DNA of 64,000 nucleotides. It comes from Acidimicrobiia bacterium (GTDB taxonomy: Bacteria; Actinomycetota; Acidimicrobiia; IMCC26256; PALSA-610). Positions within the stretch are counted from its first letter, which is position 1. The number at the start of each line of letters is the position of its first letter. The notes below the pieces were generated by a model. The model had not been told where the DNA came from. It saw only the letters and a list, made by a program, of their open reading frames with translations, and made no database searches. Positions 1 through 8,196 of this stretch are shown piece after piece. Location: contig DATBAK010000002.1 in NCBI GenBank assembly GCA_036271555.1, positions 1 through 64,000 of the forward strand, written 5' to 3'. Position numbers and translations under genes: made by a program.

Positions 1-1481
1 CACAGCAGACGGCGCGTGTCGCGCGGATCGATGATCTCCTCGACGAGGAACGCCTCCGCGGTCTTGAACGGCGACTGCCGCGCGACGAGACGCGCCTCGA
101 TCTCCGCGCGCTTCGCCTCGCGGTCGGGTGCCGCGTCGAGCTCGGCGCGGTACGCGGCTTCGATGCCGCCTTCGAGCGGCAGGCTGCCCCACGCGCCCGA
201 CGGCCACGCGTAGCGATACGACAGACGCGACGCGTTCTGATGCGCGGCGCCCGCGACGCCGTACACCTTGCGCACGATCACCGAACACCAAGGGACGGTC
301 GCCTGGTAGATCGCGGCGAGCGCCCGCGCGCCGTAGCGGATCGTCGCGGCCTCCTCGGCGGCGCGACCGATCACGAAGCCGGGATTGTCGACGAGGCGCA
401 CCACCGGAAGACCGAAGGTGTCGGCGAGGTCGACGAAGCGCGTGACCTTCTGTGCCGCCGCCGCGGTCCAGCCCGCACCGTAGTGATACGGATCGCCCGC
501 GAGTAACGCGACCGGCCGGCCGTCGAGGCGCGCGAGTCCCGTGACCGCGGGGCCGCCGAAGTGCCGGCCGATCTCCATGAACGAGTCGCGGTCGACGAGC
601 GCGTCGATGATGGGCCGCACCTTGTAGACGCGGCGGCGATCGCGCGGGATCGCGTCAACGAGCCACTCGTCTCTTCGCTCGGGATCATCGGCGGGCTCGG
701 CGCGCGGCGGTCGCTCGTGCACCGACGACGGGAGATACGAGAGGAAGCGTCGTGCTCTCGCGATCGCGTCTTCCTCGCTCTCCGCCTCGTCGTCGACGAC
801 GCCGTTGCGCGTGTGGATCGCGCTGCCGCCGAGCGTCTCCTTGTCGGTCTCTTCGCCGAGGCGCGCGACGACCGGCGGACCCGCGACGAAGAGGTGCGAA
901 GTGCCCTTCACCATCACGCTGTAGTGACTCGTGACGACGCGCGCCGCGCCGAGACCGGCGACCGAGCCGAGGCAGAGCGACACGACGGGAACCGTCGAGA
1001 GGTTCGCGACGACCCACTCCCATCCGGGGTTGAACGGCACGAAGGAGCGGCGCTCGGTCTCGAGCGTCTTCACCGAGCCGCCGCCTCCCGAGCCGTCGAC
1101 GAGCCGCACGATCGGGAGCCGCAGGTCGTGGGCCGTGCGCTCTGCGTGCACCTGCTTCTGGAAGATCGACGCGTCGGCCGCGCCGCCGCGTACGGTGAAG
1201 TCGTCACCGCCGACGACGACCGTGCGCCCGTCGATGCGCCCACGCCCCATCACGAAGTTCGCGGGGACGACGTCGACGAGCTTGCCGTCCTCGTCGTAGG
1301 TCGCGCGTCCGGTCAGCGCGCCGATCTCGTGGAACGAGTCGTCGTCGAGCAGCCGCGCGATGCGCTCGCGCACCGGCAACTTGCCCAACGACCGGTGCTT
1401 GGCCACCTTCTCCTCGCCGCCCATGCGCGCGGCGAGCTCGATGCGTCTCCCGAGCTCCTCGAGCTCCGGTGACCAGTTCAT
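1..1481 (-). CDS. Acyl-CoA carboxylase carboxyltransferase (beta) subunit, C-terminus beyond the window
   Basis: Transfers carboxyl from carboxybiotin to an acyl-CoA (propionyl-, methylcrotonyl- or similar). Translation from ATG at 1481 gives MNWSPELEELGRRIELAARM, then about 490 residues of uninterrupted carboxyltransferase sequence to the window edge. Visible hallmarks are the N-terminal crotonase-like half with GGDDFTVRGGAADASIFQKQ, a glycine-rich VRLVDGSGGGGSVKTLE oxyanion region, and the second half with LVDNPGFVIG and a VRKVYGVAGAAH segment typical of AccD5/PccB proteins. The substrate cannot be told from sequence. It lies 121 bases downstream of the acyl-CoA dehydrogenase on the same strand, separated by a repeat, and the pairing suggests branched-chain or short-chain acyl-CoA breakdown. 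The frame has no stop before base 1, so it is truncated by the window only. Confidence 0.9.
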   Translation of the reverse strand, partial: MNWSPELEELGRRIELAARMGGEEKVAKHRSLGKLPVRERIARLLDDDSFHEIGALTGRATYDEDGKLVDVVPANFVMGRGRIDGRTVVVGGDDFTVRGGAADASIFQKQVHAERTAHDLRLPIVRLVDGSGGGGSVKTLETERRSFVPFNPGWEWVVANLSTVPVVSLCLGSVAGLGAARVVTSHYSVMVKGTSHLFVAGPPVVARLGEETDKETLGGSAIHTRNGVVDDEAESEEDAIARARRFLSYLPSSVHERPPRAEPADDPERRDEWLVDAIPRDRRRVYKVRPIIDALVDRDSFMEIGRHFGGPAVTGLARLDGRPVALLAGDPYHYGAGWTAAAAQKVTRFVDLADTFGLPVVRLVDNPGFVIGRAAEEAATIRYGARALAAIYQATVPWCSVIVRKVYGVAGAAHQNASRLSYRYAWPSGAWGSLPLEGGIEAAYRAELDAAPDREAKRAEIEARLVARQSPFKTAEAFLVEEIIDPRDTRRLL

Positions 1482-1540
1482 TCGCTCGCTCCTACGCCCG
1501 CTCCCCTCCGGGTCGCGGACTGGTTCGCTCGCTGGCGAGC
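1482..1540. repeat. 59 bp intergenic repeat, copy A
   Basis: This stretch between the carboxylase start and the acyl-CoA dehydrogenase stop is almost identical (2 mismatches in 59 bases) to 55698-55756. It is rich in CGCTCGCT and GGTCGCGGAC elements. The following bases to 1602 continue in similar GAGCG/CGCTC-rich sequence with no coding signal. Confidence 0.8.
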
Positions 1541-1602
1541 TCGACGCTCGCTCCGCTCGCGCCTTCGCCGCGCGGGGGAGAGCGCGGTCGGGAGCTTCAC
1601 CG

Positions 1603-2823
1603 TCAAAGCGGCAAGTTGCCGGTGGCAGCGCGCGTGGAGCCGTCGTCCTTGTACGCCGCGATCGTGCGTTGCGCGATGCGCATCTGGTGGACCTCGTCGG
1701 CGCCGTCGGCGAAGCGGGCCCACCGCGCGTGCTGGTACATGTCGGCCAGCGGCGTGTCCTTCGAGTAACCGAGCGCGCCGTGCACCTGGATCGCGCGGTC
1801 GATGATGCGGTTCAGTGAGTTGGCGACGAAGTGCTTCGCCATCGACACCTCGCTCTTGAAGTCCTCGCCGTTGTCGATCTTGTACGCGGCGTGCAGCACC
1901 ATCAGCTTCGACTGGTACAGCTCCATCGCGGAGTCGGCGATCATCCACTGGATGCCCTGCTTCTCCGCGAGCAGTGATCCGTGCGCGTAGCGGTTGAGCG
2001 AACGGTCGACCATCATGTCGAGCGCCATCTCCGCCTGCGCGATCCAGCGCATGCAGTGCGCGAGCCGCGCCGGACCGAGTCGGTACTGACCGAGTAGGTG
2101 GCCCTGCCCACGACCGCCGAGCATCTGGTCGTCGTGCACACGCAGATCCTCGATGCGGATCTCCGAGTGACCGGTCGAGCCGTGCATCGTCTCGATCTGC
2201 CGGACCTCCGTCCAACCGTCGGACGGGAGGTCGATGATGAACGCGGTGTTCGCAGCCTGAGGCAGGTCGGGATCGTCCTCGGTGCGGCAGAGCAGGATCG
2301 CGAAGTTGGCGCGGTGCGCGCCGCTGATGAACCACTTGTGGCCGTTGATCACCCACTCGTCGCCGTCGGGGTACGCGCGCGTGCGGATGAGCGTCGGGTC
2401 GGAGCCCGCAACCTCGGGCTCGGTCATCGCGAAGCACGAGCGCGCGGTTCCCTCGCACAGCGGCTTGAGATACTTCTGCTTCTGCTCGTCGGTGCCCCAA
2501 TGGAGCAGCGTGTGCATGTTGCCTTCGTCGGGCGCCTGCGCGTTGATCGCGAACGGACCGAAGCCGGTCTTCGCCGCTTCGGCCTGCACCATCGCGAGCT
2601 GCACGTGACCGAGGCCCATGCCGCCCCACTCTTTCGGCATGTGCGGTAGCCAGATGCCGCGCTCCTGCGCGGCCTTGCGCATCTCGATGATGCCGGTGAT
2701 GAGCGACTTGCGGTCGTTCGGGTCGATGCCCTTCTCGATCGGTTTCACGACGTTCTCGATGAAGTCGCGCGTCGTCGCGCGGATCTCTTCGAGCTCGGGC
2801 GAGAGGCTGAAGTCGATGGGCAC
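1603..2823 (-). CDS. Acyl-CoA dehydrogenase family protein
   Basis: A 406-residue FAD-dependent acyl-CoA dehydrogenase that introduces the alpha,beta double bond and passes electrons to ETF. The GTG at 2823 is chosen because GAAAGGAAG sits just upstream and the protein then begins VPIDFSLSPELEEIRATTRD, the usual helical N-terminus; an open frame continues upstream but is repeat sequence. The central FAD/substrate segment CFAMTEPEVAGSDPTLIRT and WVINGHKWFISGA is typical, and the C-terminus has QVHGALGYSKDTPLADMY. The family resembles the long-helix ACAD10/11-like actinobacterial enzymes, but the chain-length preference is not readable. The likely electron acceptor, etfBA, is 6.4 kb away. Confidence 0.93.
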   Translation of the reverse strand: MPIDFSLSPELEEIRATTRDFIENVVKPIEKGIDPNDRKSLITGIIEMRKAAQERGIWLPHMPKEWGGMGLGHVQLAMVQAEAAKTGFGPFAINAQAPDEGNMHTLLHWGTDEQKQKYLKPLCEGTARSCFAMTEPEVAGSDPTLIRTRAYPDGDEWVINGHKWFISGAHRANFAILLCRTEDDPDLPQAANTAFIIDLPSDGWTEVRQIETMHGSTGHSEIRIEDLRVHDDQMLGGRGQGHLLGQYRLGPARLAHCMRWIAQAEMALDMMVDRSLNRYAHGSLLAEKQGIQWMIADSAMELYQSKLMVLHAAYKIDNGEDFKSEVSMAKHFVANSLNRIIDRAIQVHGALGYSKDTPLADMYQHARWARFADGADEVHQMRIAQRTIAAYKDDGSTRAATGNLPL

Positions 2824-2836
2824 GGTGCTTCCTTTC

Positions 2837-2879
2837 GTCGGGCTCGCAAGCTCGCCCTCCGCGACGCGTGACGGGAATG
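2837..2879 (-). repeat. Intergenic repeat family member J (reverse orientation)
   Basis: This 43-base stretch matches 3338-3380 with about six differences, and its reverse complement matches the right-hand end of the repeats at 18.8, 20.9 and 26.6 kb (GGAGGGCGAGC then TGCGAGC). It sits directly upstream of the acyl-CoA dehydrogenase start. Confidence 0.6.
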
Positions 2880-2974
2880 GACGAGGTCGCTTGCTCGCTG
2901 TGCTCGCCGCTGTGGGCGCGCAACGCTGCGCGGAAGTGTCACCGCGCCTTGACCACGTGGTCAAGAATGGCGGC

Positions 2975-3334
2975 GTGCTGCAGATCGGGACGACGGTGAT
3001 GGGCGTCGGCGATCTCGGGCGCGCGGTCTCGTTCTGGATGCAGGTGCTCGACTACGTGCCGAAGCGACCCGTCGCCGCCGACGACGACTTCACGATCCTC
3101 GTGCCGCGCTCGGGTGACGGCGCGCACCTCGCGCTCGATCTGAGCGAGACGCCCGTGCAGCAATATCCGCGCGTCCACCTCGATCTGTACGCGGCCGACC
3201 AGAGCGTGGAGGTCGCGCGGTTGATCGGGCTCGGTGCGACGCGCGTCGACTGGGACCGGTATCCGCCCGACCCCGACTTCGTCGTGCTCGCCGACCCCGA
3301 GGGCAACAAGTTCTGCGTGATCGACAAGAGTTGA
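2975..3334 (+). CDS. VOC (glyoxalase/bleomycin resistance) family protein
   Basis: A 119-residue single-domain vicinal-oxygen-chelate protein. The sequence runs through both beta-alpha-beta-beta-beta modules: TTVMGVGDLGRAVSFWMQVL begins module one and VHLDLYAADQSVEVARLIGL begins module two, ending VVLADPEGNKFCVID, a very characteristic VOC terminus. The GTG at 2975 is preferred because everything upstream is repeat sequence; no good Shine-Dalgarno is present, and AAGAAT lies 6 bases upstream as a possible weak leaderless promoter. Metal-ligand positions and substrate are not assignable. The gene is bracketed by two direct copies of a 43-base repeat. Confidence 0.85.
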   Translation: MLQIGTTVMGVGDLGRAVSFWMQVLDYVPKRPVAADDDFTILVPRSGDGAHLALDLSETPVQQYPRVHLDLYAADQSVEVARLIGLGATRVDWDRYPPDPDFVVLADPEGNKFCVIDKS

Positions 3335-3337
3335 CCG

Positions 3338-3380
3338 GTCGGGCTCCCAAGCTCGCCCTCCATGACGCGCGATGGGAGTG
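3338..3380 (-). repeat. Intergenic repeat family member K (reverse orientation)
   Basis: Near copy of 2837-2879, lying between the VOC stop codon and the alcohol dehydrogenase start. Together the two copies flank the VOC gene as direct repeats. Confidence 0.6.
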
Positions 3381-3434
3381 AGCGAGATCGCGTGCTGGCT
3401 TCGCTCGCGGCTCGCCGGCGCGAGACTGACCGCA

Positions 3435-4490
3435 ATGCGTGCCGCGGTCGCCAGGAATCGAGCCATCGTCGTCGACGACATCGACGATCCCGTTCCCGGT
3501 CCCGGCGAGGCGCTCGTCCGCGTGCGTGCGTGTGGCATCTGCGGTTCGGATCTGCACGCGCTCGTGCACGCCGACGAGCTCGTCGATGCCGCGCACGAGG
3601 TCGGCGTGCCGATGCGGTTCGATCCGCGACGCGACTACGTGATGGGTCACGAGTTCGCGGCGGAAGTGGTGGAGCTCGGGCCGTCGACCGCGGGGGTGCC
3701 GCTCGGCGCCGGTGATCTCGTCACGTCACTGCCCATCGCGTTGACGGCGAACGGGATGGAGCCCGTCGGCTCGTACAGCAACGCGTACAACGGCGGCTAC
3801 GCGGAGCTCATGCGGTTGACTGCGGGCATCTGTCTCAAGGTGCCGAACGGCCTCGAGGCGCGGCGCGCCGCGCTCACCGAGCCGATGGCGGTGGGGCGAC
3901 ACGCGGTCGCGCGCGGCGGTCTCGGCGAGCGGGATGCCGCGATCGTGCACGGTGCGGGTCCGGTTGGGCTCGCGGTGATCGCGGAGCTGCGCCGGCTCGG
4001 CGTGAGTGCGATCGTCGCGAGCGACTTCTCGCCGCGCCGGCGCGCGACCGCGCTGGCCATGGGCGCGACGGTCGCGGTCGATCCTGCGTCCGACGATCCG
4101 ATCGACGCCTGGCAGCGCGGCGGTGGCGGTGGCACGCCCGTGATCTTCGACGCGATCGGTGTGCCCGGCTCGCTCGGACTCGCGATCCGTTCGGCTCCCG
4201 CCATGGCGCGCGTCGTGGTGGTGGGCTCGTGCATGCAGCCGGACACGATTCGCCCGGTTCTCCCGCAGCTCAAGCAGCTGACGCTGATCTTCTCGTTCGC
4301 CTACGACCCGTTCGAGTTCGCCGACACGCTGCGCGCCATCGCGGAGGGCGAGATCGACGTCTCCCCGATGATCACGGGCGTCTGCGGTCTCGACGGTGTC
4401 GCCGACGCGTTCACTGCGCTCGGCTCACCCGACGACCACGTGAAGATCCTCGTCGAGCCGGACGCGCCGGCTGCGATCACGCCGGCCTGA
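3435..4490 (+). CDS. Zinc-dependent medium-chain alcohol/polyol dehydrogenase
   Basis: A 351-residue MDR-superfamily oxidoreductase. ATG at 3435 gives MRAAVARNRAIVVDD, the standard N-terminus; the open frame runs further up into repeat sequence and is not used. The catalytic zinc site is visible as VRACGICGSDLHAL followed by YVMGHEFAAEVVELG (Cys, His-Glu). The Rossmann nucleotide motif is VHGAGPVGLAVIAEL, and a threonine/sorbitol-dehydrogenase-like C-terminus follows. The four-cysteine structural zinc lobe is not evident, so this may be a one-zinc member. The substrate is unknown. Confidence 0.9.
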   Translation: MRAAVARNRAIVVDDIDDPVPGPGEALVRVRACGICGSDLHALVHADELVDAAHEVGVPMRFDPRRDYVMGHEFAAEVVELGPSTAGVPLGAGDLVTSLPIALTANGMEPVGSYSNAYNGGYAELMRLTAGICLKVPNGLEARRAALTEPMAVGRHAVARGGLGERDAAIVHGAGPVGLAVIAELRRLGVSAIVASDFSPRRRATALAMGATVAVDPASDDPIDAWQRGGGGGTPVIFDAIGVPGSLGLAIRSAPAMARVVVVGSCMQPDTIRPVLPQLKQLTLIFSFAYDPFEFADTLRAIAEGEIDVSPMITGVCGLDGVADAFTALGSPDDHVKILVEPDAPAAITPA

Positions 4491-4597
4491 GCCCGTCGCG
4501 CGCTCCTCTGGTCGTGTGGTGCTCCGTATCTGAAGCGCGCGCACGATCACGGTCGTCGCGCGATCGACGTACGCGCGTCGCTGCCCGTCGGTGTCGC

Positions 4598-5326
4598 CTA
4601 CTGGATCGGATCGATCGATTGCGTTCCGTGGTCCGAGACGTGCTCGGTCCATTGGCTGCCGTCCCAGTAACGCAGCTCATGACCCGCGGCCGGGTCGGCA
4701 TACCAACCGATTTCCGGCACCGCGCGCGGCCAGTCGCGCAACGGCGGCCAATACAGCCGGAGCACCACGATCGCGGGCGCCGCGCACACCAACGCGACGA
4801 TCGGACCCAGCGGGCTGGGCTGCCCGCCGCGCTGCGGGACGATCGATTCGACGACGATCCCGAGAAGGATGAACAGAAAGACGAAGCTCAGCAGCGTCCA
4901 GCCGCACCACCGCACGAACGCGCTCCCGCGGGGTAACGGCCGGCGGTCCAGCATCGCCTCCACGAACGCGGGGTCGGCGAGTTGGTCGGGTGTCGGGTGC
5001 TTCGTCGCCCACCGCCGGAACCGCCAGCGCGCCTTGGGGCGGTGCACCTTCCACACCCGCACCGCGGAGAAGCTCGCCGAGTACACCAGCGCGTACTGCC
5101 AAGGGCTCTGGTAGAGCTCGCGCGAGCCGCCGTCGATCCCGCGCAGAACGAGCCAGAGAATCGCCGCCATGATCACCGCGGAGATCGCTTGAAAGCGGAA
5201 CGGGTGCTCCTGCTCGTAGTAGACGCTGCGCACGTACTTCACGTACAGCCACGCTGTCGCGCGCCGACGTCTCGACGGCCCATCCATGGCCAACCCGACG
5301 CCACCCACGAGGCGATCGTAGGGCAC
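4598..5326 (-). CDS. Membrane protein with C-terminal DUF2510 domain
   Basis: A 242-residue protein of unknown function. Hydrophobic segments are visible near residues 45-65 (AVIMAAILWLVLRGI), around 75-90, and as a strong central pair (TLLSFVFLFILLGIVVESIV and LGPIVALVCAAPAIVVLRLY). It ends in EIGWYADPAAGHELRYWDGS, a clear DUF2510 domain, a short actinobacterial module usually attached to membrane proteins. The start is uncertain: GTG at 5326, or ATG at 5287 (MDGPSRRRR); neither has a strong ribosome site. It lies 9 bases downstream of the YdeI-like gene and is probably co-transcribed with it. Confidence 0.75.
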   Translation of the reverse strand: MPYDRLVGGVGLAMDGPSRRRRATAWLYVKYVRSVYYEQEHPFRFQAISAVIMAAILWLVLRGIDGGSRELYQSPWQYALVYSASFSAVRVWKVHRPKARWRFRRWATKHPTPDQLADPAFVEAMLDRRPLPRGSAFVRWCGWTLLSFVFLFILLGIVVESIVPQRGGQPSPLGPIVALVCAAPAIVVLRLYWPPLRDWPRAVPEIGWYADPAAGHELRYWDGSQWTEHVSDHGTQSIDPIQ

Positions 5327-5335
5327 CGCCGACCG

Positions 5336-5602
5336 CTACCTGCCGGTGCGCTCGCGGTGCTTGCAACCGGGCCAGCAGCACGGGCGGCGCATGCCGTCTT
5401 CGAGCTCTTCCTGCGTCCGGCGGATGCGACGCTCTCGCGTCTTCTCCTGCTTCGCGTCCTCGACCCAGCAGATGAACTCGTTGCGCGCGAGCGGCGTGAT
5501 GTCCTTCCACAGCGCGAGCGCGGTCGAGTTGGCGACGAGCGCGCTACGCAGGTCGGTCGGAAGCTCGTGCACGACCCCACCCGGCACCCGCGGGCTGCTC
5601 AT
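5336..5602 (-). CDS. YdeI/OmdA-like small protein
   Basis: An 88-residue protein with the core of the YdeI/OmpD-associated family: LPTDLRSALVANSTALALWK, then the helix NEFICWVEDAKQEKTRERRI, which matches the family signature. It ends in RRPCCWPGCKHRERTGR, with three cysteines and a histidine that could bind metal but are not part of the core family. The cellular role of this family is poorly defined. It precedes the DUF2510 membrane protein by 9 bases. Confidence 0.7.
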   Translation of the reverse strand: MSSPRVPGGVVHELPTDLRSALVANSTALALWKDITPLARNEFICWVEDAKQEKTRERRIRRTQEELEDGMRRPCCWPGCKHRERTGR

Positions 5603-5610
5603 CGGATTGC

Positions 5611-5654
5611 GATCAGCATTGGATCAGCGTTCGATCAGCGTTCGATCAGCCTTC
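5611..5654. repeat. Four 11-bp tandem units (GATCAGCNTTS)
   Basis: GATCAGC recurs at 5611, 5622, 5633 and 5644, an exact 11-base period. The last unit contains the stop codon of the SRPBCC gene. On the minus strand each unit carries TGATC. Confidence 0.85.
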
Positions 5655-6032
5655 GACGTGCGCCTTCAAGGCGTCGAGGCTCTGCTGGTAGATGCCGGTG
5701 AAGAGATCGAGCATCTCGTCGGGCGCGACGTCGACGCTCCACGTGACGTGCGAGCCCGCGCCCTTCGGCGTCACCGTGATGGTCGCCTCGTGATGCTCGA
5801 CCGGAGCGGGCCCGGAGACGATCGAGTACGTGATCGCGCGCGCCGCGTCGTCGCGCGCCACCAACTTCTCGCCGATCTCCATGCCGCTCATCTCGATCGT
5901 GCGGACATCGCCGTCGAGCGTGCACTTCTCGATCCCCGGCATCCACGACGCGAGGCCGGCGAAGTCGCCCGCGACCTTCCACACGTCGTCGGCGCTGCGG
6001 TCGATGTCGACTTCACTGATGCCACTGGCCAT
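5646..6032 (-). CDS. SRPBCC (START-like) family protein
   Basis: A 128-residue polyketide-cyclase/START-like ligand-binding fold. It starts MASGISEVDIDRSADDVWKV and contains VAGDFAGLASWMPGIEKCTL, the usual first-strand/helix signature, and a glycine-rich TVTPKGAGSHVTWSVDV strand pair. ATG at 6032 has GGAAGGAAGC just upstream. Ligand and role are unknown. It follows the flavoprotein gene by 28 bases on the same strand, so it may be in its operon. Confidence 0.85.
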   Translation of the reverse strand: MASGISEVDIDRSADDVWKVAGDFAGLASWMPGIEKCTLDGDVRTIEMSGMEIGEKLVARDDAARAITYSIVSGPAPVEHHEATITVTPKGAGSHVTWSVDVAPDEMLDLFTGIYQQSLDALKAHVEG

Positions 6033-6060
6033 GGAACGCTTCCTTCCGTCGATCGGCGGC

Positions 6061-7272
6061 TCAGACTGTCACGTCGGCCCCGTACGCGCCCGCTCCCACG
6101 AACATGCCCCGGTGCCAGCGGCGCGGCGTGAACAGCGCGGCGCGCGGATAGTCCTCGAACATCCAGCGCGCGAAGTTGCGCCGGGTCCAGTCGTTGATCG
6201 CGACCGTTCGGATCGCCCCGCGGGCCAGCGCGGGCCGCGCCAACACCCGCTGCAACATGCCCGCGAAGCGAAGATCGGTGCCGAGCGCACGCGCGACCGC
6301 GCGTCGGTATCGCGCGTCGACCAGCTCGGGATCATCGGGCGCATCCGCAACGGCAGTCGCCGCGAGCATGCCGGTCTCGAGCGCCTGCGCGATGCCTTCG
6401 CCGGTCATCGGGTCGACGACCGCGGCCGCGTCGCCCGCGAACAGCACGCGCCCGTCGGCGAGTGAAGCCGCGCGATACCGCGTGGGGATCGGCCACGCGC
6501 GCACGCGGTCTTCCGGAACCGCGGCCGGCCCGAGGATGTCGCGCAACACGGGACGCGCCAAGAGGTCGGGCCACAGCGCCTTGAGATCGCGACCCTTGCG
6601 GCCGTCGCGCAGGACGCCGAACCCAACATTGGCGCGCCCGCCGGGCAAGGGGAACACCCACGCGTACCCGGGTAACAGGTCGCGCTCGAAGTCGACCCAC
6701 AGCCGTCGATCGGTGACGCCACTGAAGTACTGGCGCGCCGCGTGCCACTCACCGAGCTCCGGCCCGGTTCCCTGCCACGCGCGGCGGACGGGGGAGAAGT
6801 GGCCGTCGCACGCGATCACGAAGCGCGCCGACAGCTCGGCCTCGGTGTCGCTGAGAACCCGTACGCCGCGCGACGTCGGCGAGACCGCGGCGACGCGCCA
6901 CGACTCGCGCACGTCGACACCTCGCGAGCGCGCGAGGTCTACCAACGCCTGATCGAGTTGCAGCCGCGAGATGACGCCGGCGCGCTCGCCGCCCGCACCG
7001 ATCGGCAGCGGCACGTGTCGACCCGACGGAGAGACCAGCACGACCTCGCGCACCGGTTCGTACGCGTCGCATCCGAGCGCCGCACGCGGCAGGCCGAGCT
7101 CCTCGAGCAACCGCAGCGCGTTCGTGGTGAGCCCATCACCGCACGTCTTGTCGCGCGGGAACGTCGCCGCGTCGAGCACGACGGTCGCGAGCCCGTGCTC
7201 GACCGCGCGGATCCCCGCAGCCACTCCCGCGGGTCCCGCGCCGATCACGATCACATCGAACGGCCGGTCCAT
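6061..7272 (-). CDS. Geranylgeranyl reductase family FAD-dependent oxidoreductase
   Basis: A 403-residue flavoprotein of the GGR/PHBH type, which reduce isoprenoid double bonds in quinone or lipid side chains or act as monooxygenases. It opens with the Rossmann FAD motif DVIVIGAGPAGVAAGIRAVE, has the family-specific PRDKTCGDGLTTNALRLLEE, and a second FAD motif LFAGDAAAVVDPMTGEGIAQ. No membrane segment is seen. It lies 15 bases after the ABC permease on the same strand; a TACCGT box in that gap may also give it its own transcript. Reductase versus hydroxylase cannot be decided from sequence. Confidence 0.88.
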   Translation of the reverse strand: MDRPFDVIVIGAGPAGVAAGIRAVEHGLATVVLDAATFPRDKTCGDGLTTNALRLLEELGLPRAALGCDAYEPVREVVLVSPSGRHVPLPIGAGGERAGVISRLQLDQALVDLARSRGVDVRESWRVAAVSPTSRGVRVLSDTEAELSARFVIACDGHFSPVRRAWQGTGPELGEWHAARQYFSGVTDRRLWVDFERDLLPGYAWVFPLPGGRANVGFGVLRDGRKGRDLKALWPDLLARPVLRDILGPAAVPEDRVRAWPIPTRYRAASLADGRVLFAGDAAAVVDPMTGEGIAQALETGMLAATAVADAPDDPELVDARYRRAVARALGTDLRFAGMLQRVLARPALARGAIRTVAINDWTRRNFARWMFEDYPRAALFTPRRWHRGMFVGAGAYGADVTV

Positions 7273-7280
7273 CGGGACCG

Positions 7281-7286
7281 ACGGTA
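7281..7286 (-). promoter_or_regulatory. Possible -10 box for the GGR-family gene
   Basis: TACCGT on the minus strand ends 8 bases before the ATG at 7272, consistent with a leaderless or nearly leaderless start. No Shine-Dalgarno is present. Confidence 0.35.
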
Positions 7287-7287
7287 C

Positions 7288-8196
7288 TCAGCGCACCTCG
7301 CGCCGCCCGAACACGAAGATGCCCAACACGCACAGGCCGACGGTCCACACGCAGGCCGACACGGCGGCGCCGCCCGTGGTGAGCGTGCGCGACCGGTCGG
7401 CGACGGCGAGACGCGGGTCGACGGCGACGATCACGAACGCGGTCGCCGGATTGAACTTGCCGACCCAGTGCCACGCGTGGAGATTGCCGATGATCGCGCT
7501 CACCCATCCGACGACGAGCAGGCCCGCGACCGCGGCCACCGTCCGGCGGGTCACGACGGTGATCGCGTAGGACGTCGCCGCGGCCAGCCCGACCGCGGCC
7601 GCGACCCGCACGATGTCGCCCGCGCGCGCCGCGAACCACGATCCGTCGAGTCCCGCGACGACGCCGCGCATCTCCGACCCGACGTATTGCAGGAGCCCGA
7701 TCCAGAGCAGGAGCACCACGGCCAACGACGCCGTGGCGATTCCGACCGCGACGGCTTTCGCGACGACCACGCGCGTTCGGCGCGGCTCGAACACGAGTTG
7801 GTTGCCGAGCGAGCCCGCGGCCATGTCGGCGCCGATGAACGACGCGCCGATCACGAACGCGACGAACACCATGGCGACGCCGGTTCCCTGGACGGTGCCG
7901 GAGAAGTTCGACCCGATCTTCAGACGATGATCCCGGCGCTGCGACACGTTGCTCGTGACGCAGCTCGCGCCGGGGTCCGTGGGCGCGATGGTGGCGGGGG
8001 CGGTGGCCGGGGCGCCCGGCGCGGCCGTCGGCGCCGGACATTGGGTGGTCCGACCCATCGTGTCGGTGCGGAAGTCGGAGCGGACCGTGAGGATCACGAG
8101 CACGAGCACCGATATCGCGATGCCGAACGCGAACGCGCCGTGCACGAGCCGGCGCGAGAAGAAGCGGCGGAGCTCCGTCGCGACCAGCGCGCTCAC
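7288..8196 (-). CDS. ABC-2 type transporter permease
   Basis: A 302-residue membrane subunit. TM1 is at residues 16-38 (LVHGAFAFGIAISVLVLVIL). An extracytoplasmic loop of about 70 residues with two cysteines (QCPAP, SCVTSN) follows, then a cluster of about five further helices, including GVAMVFVAFVIGASFIGADM followed by AAGSLGNQLVFEPRRTRVVV, the usual ABC-2 cytosolic motif. Its start overlaps the stop of the ATP-binding gene by 4 bases, so the two are translationally coupled and form one exporter or membrane-associated complex. Cargo is unknown. Confidence 0.85.
   Translation of the reverse strand: MSALVATELRRFFSRRLVHGAFAFGIAISVLVLVILTVRSDFRTDTMGRTTQCPAPTAAPGAPATAPATIAPTDPGASCVTSNVSQRRDHRLKIGSNFSGTVQGTGVAMVFVAFVIGASFIGADMAAGSLGNQLVFEPRRTRVVVAKAVAVGIATASLAVVLLLWIGLLQYVGSEMRGVVAGLDGSWFAARAGDIVRVAAAVGLAAATSYAITVVTRRTVAAVAGLLVVGWVSAIIGNLHAWHWVGKFNPATAFVIVAVDPRLAVADRSRTLTTGGAAVSACVWTVGLCVLGIFVFGRREVR

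Noticed and set aside
2837-3380. Insertion sequence carrying the VOC gene
   Set aside because: No transposase and no terminal inverted repeats; only a direct repeat that also occurs elsewhere.
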